From the NCBI GenBank assembly GCA_023634235.1, contig JAMKCF010000070.1, positions 250,501 through 314,500 on the forward strand: DNA of 64,000 bases, in the 5' to 3' direction. Shown piece by piece: positions 22,277 through 32,103 of the stretch. Made by a program: the position numbers and the translations under genes. Positions within the stretch are counted from its first letter, which is position 1, and the number at the start of each line of letters is the position of its first letter. The notes beneath the pieces were generated by a model. It did not search any database and was not told where the DNA came from. It was given only the letters and a program-made list of their open reading frames with translations. Origin of the DNA: Pisaster brevispinus. Taxonomy: Eukaryota; Echinodermata; Asteroidea; Forcipulatida; Asteriidae.

Positions 22277-22465
22277 CTGGTCTGATCAATCTGAAGCCTC
22301 TCTCCCTCTGAGTCCGACTCACTAGAAGACACGATAGCCTTGGACTTAAACTTGCCAGGCTTCTCCTCTTCAATCCGAGATTCTCGGATCCCTTTGCGGC
22401 TGCGAGATGCTCCGCTCTCGCCAGACTTGCGCTCCTTGCGCTTGTGCAGGGCCGGTTCCTCACCG
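22277..22465 (-). pseudogene. CTR9: CTR9 exon, C-terminal charged tail
   Basis: CTR9 is the TPR scaffold of the nuclear PAF1 complex, which travels with RNA polymerase II and supports elongation and histone marks. This exon reads GEEPALHKRKERKSGESGAS, then EEEKPGKFKSKAIVSSSESD and ends at donor CAG|GTCAGT. The segment KxKSKAIxSSS followed by acidic residues matches the vertebrate CTR9 tail. The exon itself is open. A near copy of its first ~75 bases is fused to another CTR9 exon at 25939-26010. It is labelled pseudogene because neighbouring exons are broken. Confidence 0.65.
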
Positions 22466-22824
22466 TCTTATGTCTTACGAGGTTTGGTTTAATGAGAAGA
22501 TAAAGTAAATAGTTCATTTGTGTTAAGGAGACACTCTTCAACATCATTTTATACCTGAAAATTCTTCTTTGGACTTTTGCTTTCTTACTTTAATGATCAG
22601 TTTTGACATGAGGTTGGAGACACTTCCACCCCCCCTATTTTCATAAGAATCTTATCTACTGGAAAATAACCAAATCAACAAACCTACTACAGTACTTAAA
22701 ACTTTTGCCCTGACTCAGTTTTTGAAAATTTCTCGTGTTCCAATGGTCATAGCTGAAAACATTTGTTTACAAATTTTAAGAGTTTCTTTGTTAGTTTATT
22801 TCTAACCTTCTTTTCTTGGCCTTA

Positions 22825-22943
22825 TTTTCTCATTTCCCATCGCCGTCTCCTTCATCGTCACTTCACTGCTTCTTTCGGGGTTTGGCTTCTCCCGTGTCCA
22901 TCTCACTGTCACTGCCCTCGCTGTATATCTCGCCCTTGGATTT
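22825..22943 (-). pseudogene. CTR9: CTR9 acidic exon with in-frame stop
   Basis: From acceptor catgatag the minus strand reads KSKGEIYSEGSDSEMDTGEA, then KPRKKQ, a TGA at 22863-22865, and SDDEGDGDG. The alternation of Ser/Asp/Glu clusters with Lys/Arg runs fits the CTR9 region after the KNIL segment, and the position between two CTR9 exons agrees. The stop interrupts an otherwise continuous reading. Low complexity makes the exact match weak. Confidence 0.5.
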
Positions 22944-22969
22944 CTATCATGAAGAATTCAACCTCATGA

Positions 22970-23062
22970 GTATTAATGCCTCATGATTATCCATAGACTC
23001 ATTCATGATTATTCATAGACTCAACCATGATTATCCATAGAATCATCTATGATTATTCATTA
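22970..23062. repeat. ~26-bp tandem repeat
   Basis: The unit catgattattcatagactcaa repeats about three and a half times with substitutions, in the intron between two CTR9 exons. Confidence 0.8.
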
Positions 23063-23346
23063 CACTGTTTCATATGATCCAGAGAACCTTTCAAATGAAT
23101 CATTTTGCTATTTCAATCGTAACTAATTCAGCCTCACAAATATTTTTGTCATAGTTATTCATACAAATTTAATAATCTTACATTAAACTGTTGTGTTATA
23201 TATTCTCTTTATACCTCAGAATAAAATATTTGTCTCTGTTTACACAGAAATAAAGGACTAATCTAGGTCAAAAGTAATCATGAATAAATAAAGAAGTTCC
23301 AATGAGCATTCGTTTTTACAAATAATTGAAATCAAATTTGTCCAAC

Positions 23347-23487
23347 CTTTCCACGCCTACCACCACCTCCTTTGCGGACAGGTTCAGGTTCAGTAACCAC
23401 AAGGATGTTTTTGGTTTTCTCAATGAACTGAGCTGTCTTCTCCATCTGCTCTTTACTTCGCTGTTCCACTTTTTGTTGACGGGCCAT
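23347..23487 (-). pseudogene. CTR9: CTR9 exon (KTKNIL segment)
   Basis: After acceptor cgattccag the exon reads MARQQKVEQRSKEQMEKTAQ, then FIEKTKNILVVTEPEPVRKG and GGGRRGK. This matches the CTR9 stretch where a coiled-coil region passes into (Y/F)xEKTKNIL and a glycine/arginine run. The reading is open with no lesion. The donor AAG|GTTGGA is weak. The spacing fits the coiled-coil exon at 24255-24390 upstream and the acidic exons downstream. Confidence 0.75.
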
Positions 23488-24254
23488 CTGGAATCGAGTA
23501 ATACAAACTACACAAGAAAATGGCATTCATCAAAACAAGCAAAACTGTACAAAGTACAAAACAGTGCTACCAAAAGAGGTTAATCGTTAAAGACCAGCTC
23601 AAACAAAAAACGGATACAACTCATCTTTGCTGAAATTCATTTGAAATGTTTCCAATCAATAAGGAAATTGAGTTCACTTGAGATTTACAGATTTTAGATG
23701 TAAAAAAAAACCCACAATAATTTTTGAACACCCTTGTTCTGTGCTTTACTTCAGAAAGATTTGTGAAAAGCTCTGTTACATCATCACTCATATTGCGTCA
23801 TATAAGGGCGCTCCGTTTTGTATAGCTGCTTTGTTGCAACATGGAGGTATAACAACGCAACATCCCACACATGACGTCATGGAATTGTTATTTTGACGCA
23901 TGCCATCAGTGGCAGAGGTGTAGCTAGTTTTTCAAAACCGTGAAGCGATTGGGGCCTAATTTTTTGATCGAAAAATATGAAAATTCAGAAGTGTAACAGT
24001 ATTTTAAAAATTACAATTAAATTATAAACAAACACATTATAAACACATTTTAATAGCATTACCGTTAAGAATTATTTGCTCGAGTAGCTGTTTAATAATA
24101 TTAGAACAAAAACAGAATAGTTCAAGAAATAATTGACTGATAGTTTTCTACTGGTGGCCCTGCAAAATCATGGTCTGTCTGTAACAAAGAATCATCACTG
24201 TTTGGTTTTTGTGCCCAGATTATACCAAATGTTAAAAAAAGGCTTGTTCTTTAC

Positions 24255-24390
24255 ATGTTCCTCCATCTGTTTCTGCCTGCGTGCTTCTCGTTCTTGATCT
24301 TGACGTTGTCTTAAGACTCTTTCTTCCTTGTCTTGACGCCTTGCTTGTCCAACGGGGTACTGGGCCTGACTTAGAAGATCAGAGCATTGC
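24255..24390 (-). pseudogene. CTR9: CTR9 exon ([11 protein letters not shown] segment)
   Basis: The exon opens at acceptor cctgggcag and reads [20 protein letters not shown], then [20 protein letters not shown] and QMEEH before donor GTAAAG. Family members have [20 protein letters not shown] here, so the identity is clear; His to Pro and Arg to Gln changes stand in a conserved helix. The phase matches the exon ending at 25791 (GCA AG|G CAA TGC gives Ala-Arg-Gln-Cys). No stop or frameshift is seen. Confidence 0.85.
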
Positions 24391-24532
24391 CTGCCCAGGA
24401 TAGAAAAAAATATAAATAAATAATAAATTAATAAATTTAAAAAAAAAGTTAGTTAATTTGGACTGATAATTTTTATTACTAGGAAGCTACTCCAAAAATT
24501 TAAACGTGAAATGACGTGGAAAGTTTATAACC

Positions 24533-25500
24533 GTGTCGAGGCCACACGGTTAAGAGCACCAGACTCAAGCTCTGGTGTTTCTGATGAGCGTAGCGTTGGT
24601 TCAAATCCAAGTCTTGGACACTTAACCATTGTTGCTTCGTCCTTTGGATGGGATGTAAAGCCCTAGGTCCAATGTGTTATGTAACACACGTCAAAGAACC
24701 CAGTTACATTTATTGCTAAGAGACGAGGTTTGCCCCGGTATTTCTGGCAGTGGCTGCTGAATGCGCCGCAGCACCTTGTTAATCCTAAGAGACGGGGTTT
24801 GCCCCGGTATTTCTGGCAGTGGCTGCTGAATGCACCGCAGCACCTTGTTAATCCTAAGAGACGGGGTTTGCCCCGGTATTTCTGGCAGTGGCTGCTGAAT
24901 GCGCCGCAGCACCTTGTTAATCCTAAGAGATGGGGTTTGCCCCGGTATTTCTGGCAGTGGCTGCTGAATGCACCGCAGCACCTTGTTAATCCTAAGAGAT
25001 GGGGTTTGCCCCGGTATTTCTGGCAGTGGCTGCTGAATGCGCCGCAGCACCTTGTTAATCCTAAGAGATGGGGTTTGCCCCGGTATTTCTGGCAGTGGCT
25101 GCTGAATGCACCGCAGCACCTTGTTAATCCTAAGAGATGGGGTTTGCCCCGGTATTTCTGGCAGTGGCTGCTGAATGCACCGCAGCACCTTGTTAATCCT
25201 AAGAGATGGGGTTTGCCCCGGTATTTCTGGCAGTGGCTGCTGAATGCACCGCAGCACCTTGTTAATCCTAAGGGACGGGGTTTGCCCCGGTATTTCTGGC
25301 AGTGGCTGCTGAATGCACCGCAGCACCTTGTTAATCCTAAGAGACGGGGTTTGCCCCGGTATTTCTGGCAGTGGCTGCTGAATGCGCCGCAGCACCTTGT
25401 TAATCCTAAGAGACGGGGTTTGCCCCGGTATTTCTGGCAGTGGCTGCTGAATGCGCTGCAGCACCTTGTTAATCCTTAAAAGGTGCTTCATAAATCAGTC
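24533..25500 (+). mobile_element. tRNA-Leu-derived SINE enlarged by an internal tandem array
   Basis: A tRNA-like head spans 24533-24619. It has an A-box region at ggccacacggttaagagc, an anticodon arm accagaCTCAAGCtctggt with CAA in the anticodon position, a long variable arm, and a B box GGTTCAAATCC at 24598-24608. The body cacttaaccattgttgc...gtaacacacg matches the body of the SINE at 29437-29735. In that copy the gccccggt...ctgg...gcaccttgt segment occurs once; here it is repeated eleven times. It is a SINE rather than a working tRNA gene. Confidence 0.85.
24716..25478. repeat. 69-bp tandem array, 11 units, open on both strands
   Basis: The unit ctaagagacggggtttgccc (first 20 of 69) repeats eleven times with only a few variable positions: gacg/gatg, gcgccg/gcaccg, one aaggga and one gctgca. 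As 69 is 23 codons, stop-free frames persist on both strands: 249 codons on plus (unit starts RGLPRYFWQWLLNAPQHLVN) and 266 on minus (unit LRINKVL, RCIQQPLPEIPGQTPS). I see no start context, intron or family match that makes either a gene. Confidence 0.97.
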
Positions 25501-25611
25501 TCATAATTCAACAAACTTAATTTTTGTCTTAAAAAATAATGTTTCTGTTTTTCAAGCCCCTCAAGTAATTTATTGAAAGGTTTGTGCACTATATAAGACT
25601 GTATATTATTA

Positions 25612-25660
25612 CTTTGCCCCTACCACTGCCTGAGCCAGATAAAATTTCATCCGATCAAAA
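25612..25660 (-). pseudogene. CTR9: Duplicate fragment of a CTR9 exon end
   Basis: About 45 bases resemble the end of the exon at 25791-25836. The minus strand reads MKFYLAQAVVGAK and then a stop, against the expected M-K/R-F-D-L-A-x-A-x-x-E-A-R of CTR9. In this copy the frame is intact where the main copy is shifted. The donor site is lost. It lies 0.15 kb downstream of the main copy, so it is a local duplication. Confidence 0.6.
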
Positions 25661-25790
25661 TTCTAAAAGACTTCAGAAAGGAAATCAAGTTTTGAAAGGC
25701 TTCAGGATGGAATCGAAGATCTGAAACGCTTCAAGAAGGAACCAAATTCTAAAAGGTTGAAGGTTGAAGTTTGGATGTCTGTCCCCTTAC

Positions 25791-26010
25791 CTTGCCTCGA
25801 CCACGGCCTGGGCCAGATGAAATTCATCGGATCACCGTGTTTACTGAGGTACGTGAAGAAGCATAGGGCCGTCTCCAGCTCAGACACCGTGCTCAGTACC
25901 ATCTTCAAGTGACTCTTCTCGTCCTTCAGCACCGCTATGGATCCCTTTGCGGCTGCGAGATGCTCCGCTCTCGCCGGAATTGCGCTCCTTGCACTTGTGC
26001 AGGGCCGATT
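25791..26010 (-). pseudogene. CTR9: Chimeric, frameshifted CTR9 exon
   Basis: Bases 25791-25938 read [39 protein letters not shown], matching the CTR9 segment VLKDEKSNLK...YLSKVGDKMRF. A 1-nt deletion near 25821 then shifts the frame; the shifted reading continues LAQAVVEAR to donor GTAAGG. Upstream of a GGATCC at 25939 the sequence switches to a near copy of the tail exon at 22277-22465 ([12 protein letters not shown] in another frame). In normal CTR9 these segments are over a hundred residues apart and in the opposite order. The fusion is seen directly; its cause is unknown. Confidence 0.75.
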
Positions 26011-26015
26011 CCTCA

Positions 26016-26284
26016 CCGTGAAGGGGTGAAGGCATCACAATCAAAACAAGAAAACAGTTCGCCATGGTGGAAACGTCGACTGGAGGGTCAAATTTAAGAC
26101 TTGCGAAAAGATCTCAGCAGAATAGAGCAAATGAATAAGGGTTTATTGAAAGGTTCAGACTTGAGGAATGCAGTCATGACAAAGTACAATGTCAAAGGTA
26201 AGGGGTGAGTGTTGTAATCAGGAAATAAAACAAAGGGTTAAGGCTAGGGCTGCAAAAGTAAAGAGGTATGATGACTGAGTTAAG
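26016..26284. other. No gene seen
   Basis: Sequence between the chimeric CTR9 exon and the LINE shows no supported feature; the right end may be degraded LINE 5' sequence. Confidence 0.4.
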
Positions 26285-28482
26285 CAGTTTCATCTGAATA
26301 GGTTATTTAACACCAATCAGCGTCAGTTGTTTAAGGAATTGGACGGGAAGGCTGACAATAAAAAGTGGGCCCGAAACCAGCAGAGGCAAGAACTTTCTGG
26401 GGTGGTATTTGGGACCGACCAGTACAGCACAATCGACAAGCGGAATGGCTAACGGGCATGAAAGATGAATTGAGAGGCCTACAACAGCAAAAAGGGTTCC
26501 AGATTGATGTGGACAAGGTAAAGAGACAGGTAAAGAAAGTGCCAAATTGGAAAGCCCCTGGTCCAGACCACGTGCATGGGTACTGGTTGAAGAACTTCCC
26601 TACAATTGCAAGACTGTCTAAGACATGGTAAGGTCCCATGTTGGATGACTGAGGCAAGAACGGTTCTGATCATGAAGGATGTTAAGAAAGGTAACATTGC
26701 TAGTAACTATAGACCAATCACGTGCTTACCTGCGATGTATAAACTCTTGACCAGTATGATTGCAGAAGACCTCTATCGTCATATGGATGACCAGCAGTTG
26801 TTTCCAGAGGAGCAGAAAGGCTGAAAGAAGCAGTCCAAAGGTACGAAGGATCAACTTATCATCAATAAAGCTGTACTGAAGGACTGCAGGAGCAGAAAGA
26901 CGAACTTGGCAATGGCGTGGATCGATTACAAGAAGCCGTATGACATGGTAACGCACACGTGGATAATGGAATGCCTGGATATGGTTGGAGTGGCTGATGC
27001 AGTAAAGCGTCTTCTAGGTGAGAGCATGAAGACATGGCGAACTAATCTGACGGCCAAAAATTGCTAGTCTGGGCAAGGTATGCATAAGAAGAGGGATTTT
27101 CCAAGGTGACTCTCTGTCTCCGCTCCTGTTTGTTCTGGCACTGATGCCCCTGTCGATGATTCTGAGGAAGGTGAGTGCAGGTTATGAAATGAAGAAGGAC
27201 GGATGTAAGATCAACCATCTGCTTTTTACGGACGATTTGCAAAGAATGAGGTGGAGATCGATTGTTTGTTGCAGACTGTCAGGATTTTCAGTGATGACAT
27301 CGGGATGCAGTTTGGCCTGGAGAAGTGTGCTTCAATGACCATGAAGAGGGGAAAGAGGGTACATTCCGACGGTATTGTTCTGCCAGATGGTGCACAGATG
27401 AGGGCTTTGGCTGAGGAAGAGAGTTATCGGTGTCTTGGTGTACTTGAATCGAACCATGTCCTTCACGAGGAATCAAAGGTGAGGTTGAGGGCAGAGTACA
27501 TCAGACAGGTAAAGAAATATTTGTAGTCGAAACTGAAAGGGGGAACATGGTTAAGGCAAATAACACATGGGCCGTGTCTTTGATGAGGTATAGTGCGGGT
27601 ATTGTCGAGTGGACTAAGGAAGATCTAGATGTCATGGACAGGAGAATGAGAAAACTGATGACCATGAATGGTATGCTTCATCCGCGGGCGAATGTGAGCA
27701 GACTTTATCTTCCGAGGTCAGAGGGCGATAGGGGGTTGCTAAGTATGGCAGACAGTGTCAACATCGAGCGCAGGAGCTTACATTGTCATATTAGGAGGAC
27801 TGAGGAGAGCTTGTTGAAAGTTGCGCAGAAGTACACAAAGGCGGGCGAAGTTGGGCCGAAGGAGTACAAGAGGCAAAGGAAAGAGGAAAGACATCAAGAT
27901 TGGCGGAACAAACCATTTCATGGCCAGTTCTTGAGATGCACTGAAGAAGTTGCCAGCAGCAAGTCCTGGAATAGGTTAAAGAGCGTAGAACTTAAGAAGG
28001 AAACAGAGGGCTTGATTACTGCGGCACAAGACCAGTCTCTAAGGACAAATGTAATGAAGGCAAGGATAGAAAAACAAATGTCTCTCCTATGTGCAGAATG
28101 TGTAATAAGGCGGAGGAGACTGTATTTCATATTGTCAGTGAATGGAGTATGATGGCCCAGACGGAGTACAAAGGAAGACACGACAAGTTGGCCAAAGTGA
28201 TTCACTGGGATCTGTGTAAAAAGAATGGTGTCCAAGTGACTGCAAAATGGTACGAGCATGTTTCGGATAAAGTTGTAGATACCGACCAGGTCAAGATCCT
28301 CTGGGACTTTAACATCCAGACTGATGGGGCAATGTTAGAAAAGGCCCTCTCACCATAAGTGGCAAGGCGAGTCCGGGGAACAAACAGCATGCTGCCCGAT
28401 GACCTCAGACCTGGCACTGACATGCTGGTGCTGAAGCATGCTCTGAAGGTAGGGAGGGGGCTGAACCATGAAGTGCTTTGAA
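26285..28482 (+). pseudogene. Degenerate non-LTR retrotransposon (LINE) reverse transcriptase
   Basis: Conserved blocks appear in order but in changing frames: FWGGIWDRP near 26395; PNWKAPGPDHVHGYWLKN near 26545; SNYRPITCLP near 26705; [16 protein letters not shown] near 26910 (motif A); GDSLSPLLFVLALMPLS near 27105; LLFTDD near 27225 (motif C, F-x-D-D); GLEKCASM near 27315; YRCLGV near 27430; then LPRSEGDRGL and a C-terminal CRMCNKAEETVFHIVSE knuckle near 28090, with Trp where the last Cys is expected. At least six shifts or stops interrupt it. The style resembles R2/R4/HERO-type elements; the clade is uncertain. The 5' part is missing. Confidence 0.88.
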
Positions 28483-28599
28483 TGTCAGGAGGTTGTATGC
28501 GGGTCTTATATAAAGCTTTACCACACCTGGTGTTTCAAAGCTTTTCCTATTTTTTGCTACAAGGTTTGCGGAGCTATATTCCAAACATAAAACCCACTT

Positions 28600-28735
28600 A
28601 TTTACATAGCACCATGTAACGGTTTAAAAGGTGGCGCAACCTGCAGCCAAACATACCCCCGAAAACACCAGGGTCAACCTTTTCTCTTAATGATAAGTGT
28701 ACTGGGTTCTTTTACACGCATTACACAACACACTG
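28600..28735 (-). mobile_element. 3' fragment of the tRNA-Leu-type SINE, inverted
   Basis: tagcaccatgtaacggttta...tggcgcaac and tacacgcattacacaacaca are the inverse of the body and tail of the SINE at 29437-29735. The tRNA-like head is absent. Confidence 0.75.
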
Positions 28736-28892
28736 GACATGCTGGAAGATGGGTATGAGTGCAGTGGGCCACAAATTTATTCAATTTTTTTTTTCTACAA
28801 GTCTGTGATACAATGACTTTGCCTCCGCTGAAAACAGTGGCCTTCAAAGATGTCTCTCACACACCCCCCCCCAAAAAAAAACCCTGACTTAC

Positions 28893-29103
28893 CAACTCGA
28901 TGAACATAAAGCTTGGGCTTGCCAGGGATATTGAAGTTGATGACATTGTCCAGCATTGGAATGTCTATACCACGGGCAGCCACGTCTGTCACCAGCATGA
29001 CTTTGGTCTTCTTGTGAGTAAACTTAGCCACGTTGATTGTTCTTGTCGCATGATCCAGGTCACTGTAGGTGTATGTGCAGTTAATACCAGCCATTGTAAG
29101 GAT
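28893..29103 (-). pseudogene. DDX54: DDX54/DBP10-like helicase exon, motifs IV-V to VI start
   Basis: DDX54/DBP10 is a nucleolar DEAD-box RNA helicase of large-subunit ribosome assembly. The exon opens after cccctcag and reads ILTMAGINCTYTYSDLDHAT, then NVAKFTHKKTKVMLVTDVAA, RGIDIPMLDNVINFNIPGKP, KLYVHRVG, ending at donor GTAAGT. VTDxAARGxDIP and HRVG(R) are helicase motifs V and VI; the YSxLDxxxRxxNxAKFT run is specific to DDX54/DBP10 rather than other DEAD-box proteins. The exon is open; the rest of motif VI and the whole C-terminal region are not found downstream, where a SINE fragment and LINE lie. Confidence 0.88.
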
Positions 29104-29436
29104 CTGAGGGGAACAATTACAGGATTTTTATTTTTGTTATGAAAAACTTGCAAAACTGCAAAATTTGTTCGGAACTGGACCAAAAAGCGACTAGCACGAA
29201 TCAGTATTCATAAATACCTTGGAGAGTTTATTCATTCCGATTGGTCAAGATGTGATCACGTGCTAGTGTTTCGCCGCTCTTAAATCACCATTGAATTTGT
29301 GGTAGGAAATGTTTAAGACCAGTTGGATGACACAAAAATAGTGGGGGACAAACTTTTCAGGATGCTGCTTCCCACCTGTGCTCAGACCTTCAGGAACATA
29401 ATCAGTGGCTGAATGTTTAAGAGGAGGAAGGGGGAC

Positions 29437-29735
29437 AGGAGAAGGAGGCGCTAACCGTGGTGTTTCTGATCAGCAGAGTGTGGGTTCGAGTCCTGGTCCT
29501 GACACTTGCGTCCTGGAACAAGACACTTGACCATTGTTGCGGCGTCCTTTCGGATGGGACGTTAAGCCGTTGGTCCCGTGTGTTGTGTAATGCAAGTAAA
29601 AGAACACAGTGCACTTCGAAAAGAGAAGGGGTTCGCCCCGGTGTTCCTGGTTTGATTGGCTACATATTGCGCCACAGCACCTTGTAAACCATTACATGGT
29701 GCTATGTAAAAGAGTAGGTCTCATACTTCAGAAAC
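29437..29735 (+). mobile_element. tRNA-derived SINE (single-unit body)
   Basis: A B box GGTTCGAGTCC at about 29483-29493 follows a degraded tRNA-like head. The body runs cacttgaccattgttgcgg, gtgttgtgtaatgcaa, gttcgccccggtgttcctgg, cagcaccttgtaaaccatta. It is the same family as the enlarged copy at 24533 but has one copy of the internal segment. Confidence 0.8.
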
Positions 29736-30157
29736 GTAGCTACACATACCTTGCAGGAAAGTACGGAATGTTGAAGTGCCTTAAGCGTCAGTGAGTGACT
29801 GATGTAAGAAGCCACTACTATTATTAATAAATTTGCCTAATTTTCTAGAAGTTCTATAAAAAACAAAAACTGCAAACAACTGTCTCTACACACTGTGGTT
29901 TTCCAACTTTTTTGCACCATTTTTATTCACGTTCCCATTTACACGCCTGGGCTAAGAGAAAACAACTATGGTTAACTGCCTTGCTGAAGGACACAAGTGC
30001 CATGACTGGGAATCAAACCCACACTCTGCCAACCCCAGAACTGCTCTAGAGCGCTCGGTACGTCAAGACAAGCCACTACCGATAGAGGGAGGGCTAGTTT
30101 TGCCTCGCAGTGCTCATATTTCATTCAGTGTTTGCGGTGTACAGTGATTCCTCACCT
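29736..30157. other. Intron sequence with a tRNA-like repeat remnant
   Basis: Around 29940-30060 an inverted copy of another tRNA-related repeat can be read (ggaatcaaacccacactctg is an inverse B-box region). No exon is seen. Confidence 0.45.
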
Positions 30158-30284
30158 CTTTCACATATTCCACATGGTGTTTGGTTGCCATGAAGACGAC
30201 AGTCAGATCGTCTGGTTTGACCACCTCCAGTAGAAGGTACAGCAGGGTGGCTGTCTTATCAGACTGTCTCAGGAAGAAGGAGCT
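30158..30284 (-). pseudogene. DDX54: DDX54-like helicase exon with 2-nt deletion
   Basis: After acceptor tttcag the exon reads [35 protein letters not shown], matching the DDX54 segment TSFFLVREDTKAAVLLHLL...QTVVFVATKHHAEYL. It joins in phase to the exon at 31664 (QLK|SSFF). After ATK the sequence is aaaccatgtgg on the minus strand where the family pattern H-H-V-E-Y needs two more bases. The exon is 127 nt, but 129 would keep phase with the next exon. So this copy is frameshifted near 30180, unless the two bases are an assembly error. Confidence 0.8.
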
Positions 30285-30310
30285 CTGAAAGGATCAAATG
30301 AGGTCATGTT

Positions 30311-30625
30311 AATGAGCGGCATGGGTGGCTAGTGCGGAGAGCGCTCGCCTCTCACCAGTGTGGCCCTGGTTTGATCCCAGGCTAAGGCCATATATGACTG
30401 GAGTTGTGCGATGGTTCTCTCCTATGACACCAAGAGTTTTTCTCTGGGCCCAGTTTTCTTCCTTCCAGAAAATTCTACCACTTTCAATCTCTGGCTGTGC
30501 TTTGTGGTCATTTTATAGGTCCATGTAGCAGGCTGCCAAAGGGTGCACTTGCGTGCCTGGGGCTCGAACACGTTGTAGACGCGTCTTTGGCAAATCAGCT
30601 TATCAGCTGCGAGTGAAGATGATTA
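30311..30625 (+). mobile_element. tRNA-Glu-like SINE
   Basis: The head gagcgctcgcctctcaccag is followed by B box GGTTTGATCCC. The body has ggccatatatgactggagtt, tctctcctatgacaccaaga and attctaccactttcaatctc. Inverted relatives are at 48405-48600 and 56735-56850. It lies in an intron of the helicase copy. Confidence 0.75.
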
Positions 30626-30651
30626 GCCCCCCAAATTAGTATAACATGTTG

Positions 30652-30828
30652 TAATAGACCTTATGCATATGACGTTATTTGAGTGGGGTCCCTCACCTAC
30701 ATGTAGAGGTCAAAAGCACGTTGCTCATTGGCCAGTCATGTGTGTCGCACGTACAAATCTGTACATTTTCCATTGTTTCATCATTGGCTTACCGCTAAGA
30801 AGGCGGCTGGATGACGTCAATTCATAAG
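30652..30828 (+). mobile_element. MITE fragment (TAATAGACCT family)
   Basis: It starts taatagacct and runs parallel to the complete copy at 36767-36944 (gaggtcaaa, gctcattggccag, tccattgtttcatcattgg, gcggctggatgacg). The right terminal repeat is missing; another short element begins directly after. Confidence 0.75.
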
Positions 30829-30993
30829 AGCCCAATTTCATAAAACTTGTAATGTAAAAACTTCCCAAGCACAAAAAAACAATGCTTAGCAAAAACTGGT
30901 TACAAGCAAAAATTCCATTAAGTTTATATTGTTGTGACTGGTGCCCCACTCATTTTTTGCTAAGCATAGAAAGTTGCTTTATGAAATTGGGCC
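30829..30993. mobile_element. ~165-bp MITE with GCCCAATTTCATAAA ends
   Basis: The left end gcccaatttcataaa (30830) and right end tttatgaaattgggc are perfect inverse repeats. The interior has cttagcaaaaactgg...ttttttgctaagcat, also inverse. Related motifs recur near 38840, 39100, 46000, 46310 and 46525. It is non-coding. Confidence 0.85.
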
Positions 30994-31099
30994 AAGGTCT
31001 TTAAAGAAGAGGTTCAAGATTCAAGGTTCATTTATTTGAAACCATGCCAGAAACAACGAGGACTACACCTTTTAAAAATATTGCAACTGGGTTTTTCAA

Positions 31100-31400
31100 T
31101 GTGACATCCTGTGATGAATGCATCTACTCAGTACACATTCAACCCTCTTACTGTTTGACCATTTATCATCATCATCCACTATAGTTTGGAATGATAGATG
31201 CACCAAGACTGCCTGTAATATGTCTGATATCATGTGATGAAAGCAAACACAGAACAAAGAACACAGAAGACAGTCAACCCTTCTACTCTTGGACCATTCA
31301 ATATCATCCGCTGTAGTTTTGAATGATAGATATGTCAGCCTGCAATATGAAATCATGTGGTACACAAATGTACACAGTTCGTTCAGTGCAGAGTTGTGCC
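31100..31400. repeat. ~135-bp diverged tandem repeat, left block
   Basis: tatagtttggaatgatagat, tgatatcatgtgatga and cagtcaaccc recur about every 130-140 bp. A second block of the same repeat is at 31798-31996, with a helicase exon between them. Confidence 0.75.
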
Positions 31401-31663
31401 ACCATACACTACATAACCCAAGCAGTTGAATGGTTGTAAAATGGTCAGTAAGCTTGCTGGAAAATGATACCAACAGAGGAAGAACAAACAGTCGTGTTAG
31501 TGCAAAAACTAAAAGAGCATTTACGTTATACGTGAGTTTGAATTGTCAAAACGTTGTACCTTGCTTAAAGTAACCCAAATGTACACACAATACAAGTACA
31601 CACTAAGATATAACGATTTTTGCACTGAGCACTTTTGCCCCAAGACACAAATGATTTTCATAC

Positions 31664-31754
31664 CTTGAGTTGATCTGATATCTTCGTCTCCACGTCAAGC
31701 CGTATGAGGGTTGGGTCGTTCAGTCCAGCCTTGCTAAACTCAACAACATTTTTG
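31664..31754 (-). pseudogene. DDX54: DDX54-like helicase exon after motif III
   Basis: The exon reads [30 protein letters not shown] and ends at donor AAG|GTATGA. DDX54 has [20 protein letters not shown] and DTKLNEQLK directly after motif III (SAT). The fit is close and lesion-free. The exons that should precede it, encoding Q motif, GSGKT, the DEAD box and SAT, are absent from the 1.1 kb between here and 32856. Confidence 0.85.
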
Positions 31755-31797
31755 CTGATTTTCTTTATAATGAAAACCTACTACACACTGAAGGTAA

Positions 31798-31996
31798 AAT
31801 GTCATCCATTGTGGTTTGGAATGATAAATAAACTACACCAGCCTGAATTATGATATCATGCAATGAATGGTTGTACACAGTACACAGTCAACCCTCCTAC
31901 TGTCTGACCATTTTGATATCATCCGCTGCGGTTTGGAAAGATAGATGCACTACATGTATGCCAGCCTCCAGCATGATATCATGTGATGAATTCATT
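31798..31996. repeat. ~135-bp diverged tandem repeat, right block
   Basis: catccattgtggtttggaat, gatatcatgcaatgaatgg, tcaaccctcctactgtctga and catccgctgcggtttggaaa match the left block at 31100-31400. Confidence 0.75.
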
Positions 31997-32028
31997 TACA
32001 ATAATTTGGGTCTGAACAAAGAAAAATT

Positions 32029-32103
32029 GACTAGGGGCTCAGGCCTTGAACTTGTGACCTCTGAATTAATGTGTCGGCGCTGGACCAACTGAGCTACGTA
32101 GCC
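32029..32103 (-). mobile_element. tRNA-like SINE head, diverged copy
   Basis: The inverse of ggctacgtagctcagttggt with a B-box-like ttcaaggcctgagc is recognisable. It is flanked on the right by ggtggtctccctaa and on the left by tctgaacaaagaaaaattga, as in the better copies at 33457 and 39986. Confidence 0.65.

Noticed and set aside
24730..25479. A 249-residue plus-strand protein of 23-residue repeats as a real gene
   Set aside because: The opposite strand is equally open (266 codons), the array lies inside a SINE, and any stop-free 69-bp unit would give this. No start context or splice signals support it.
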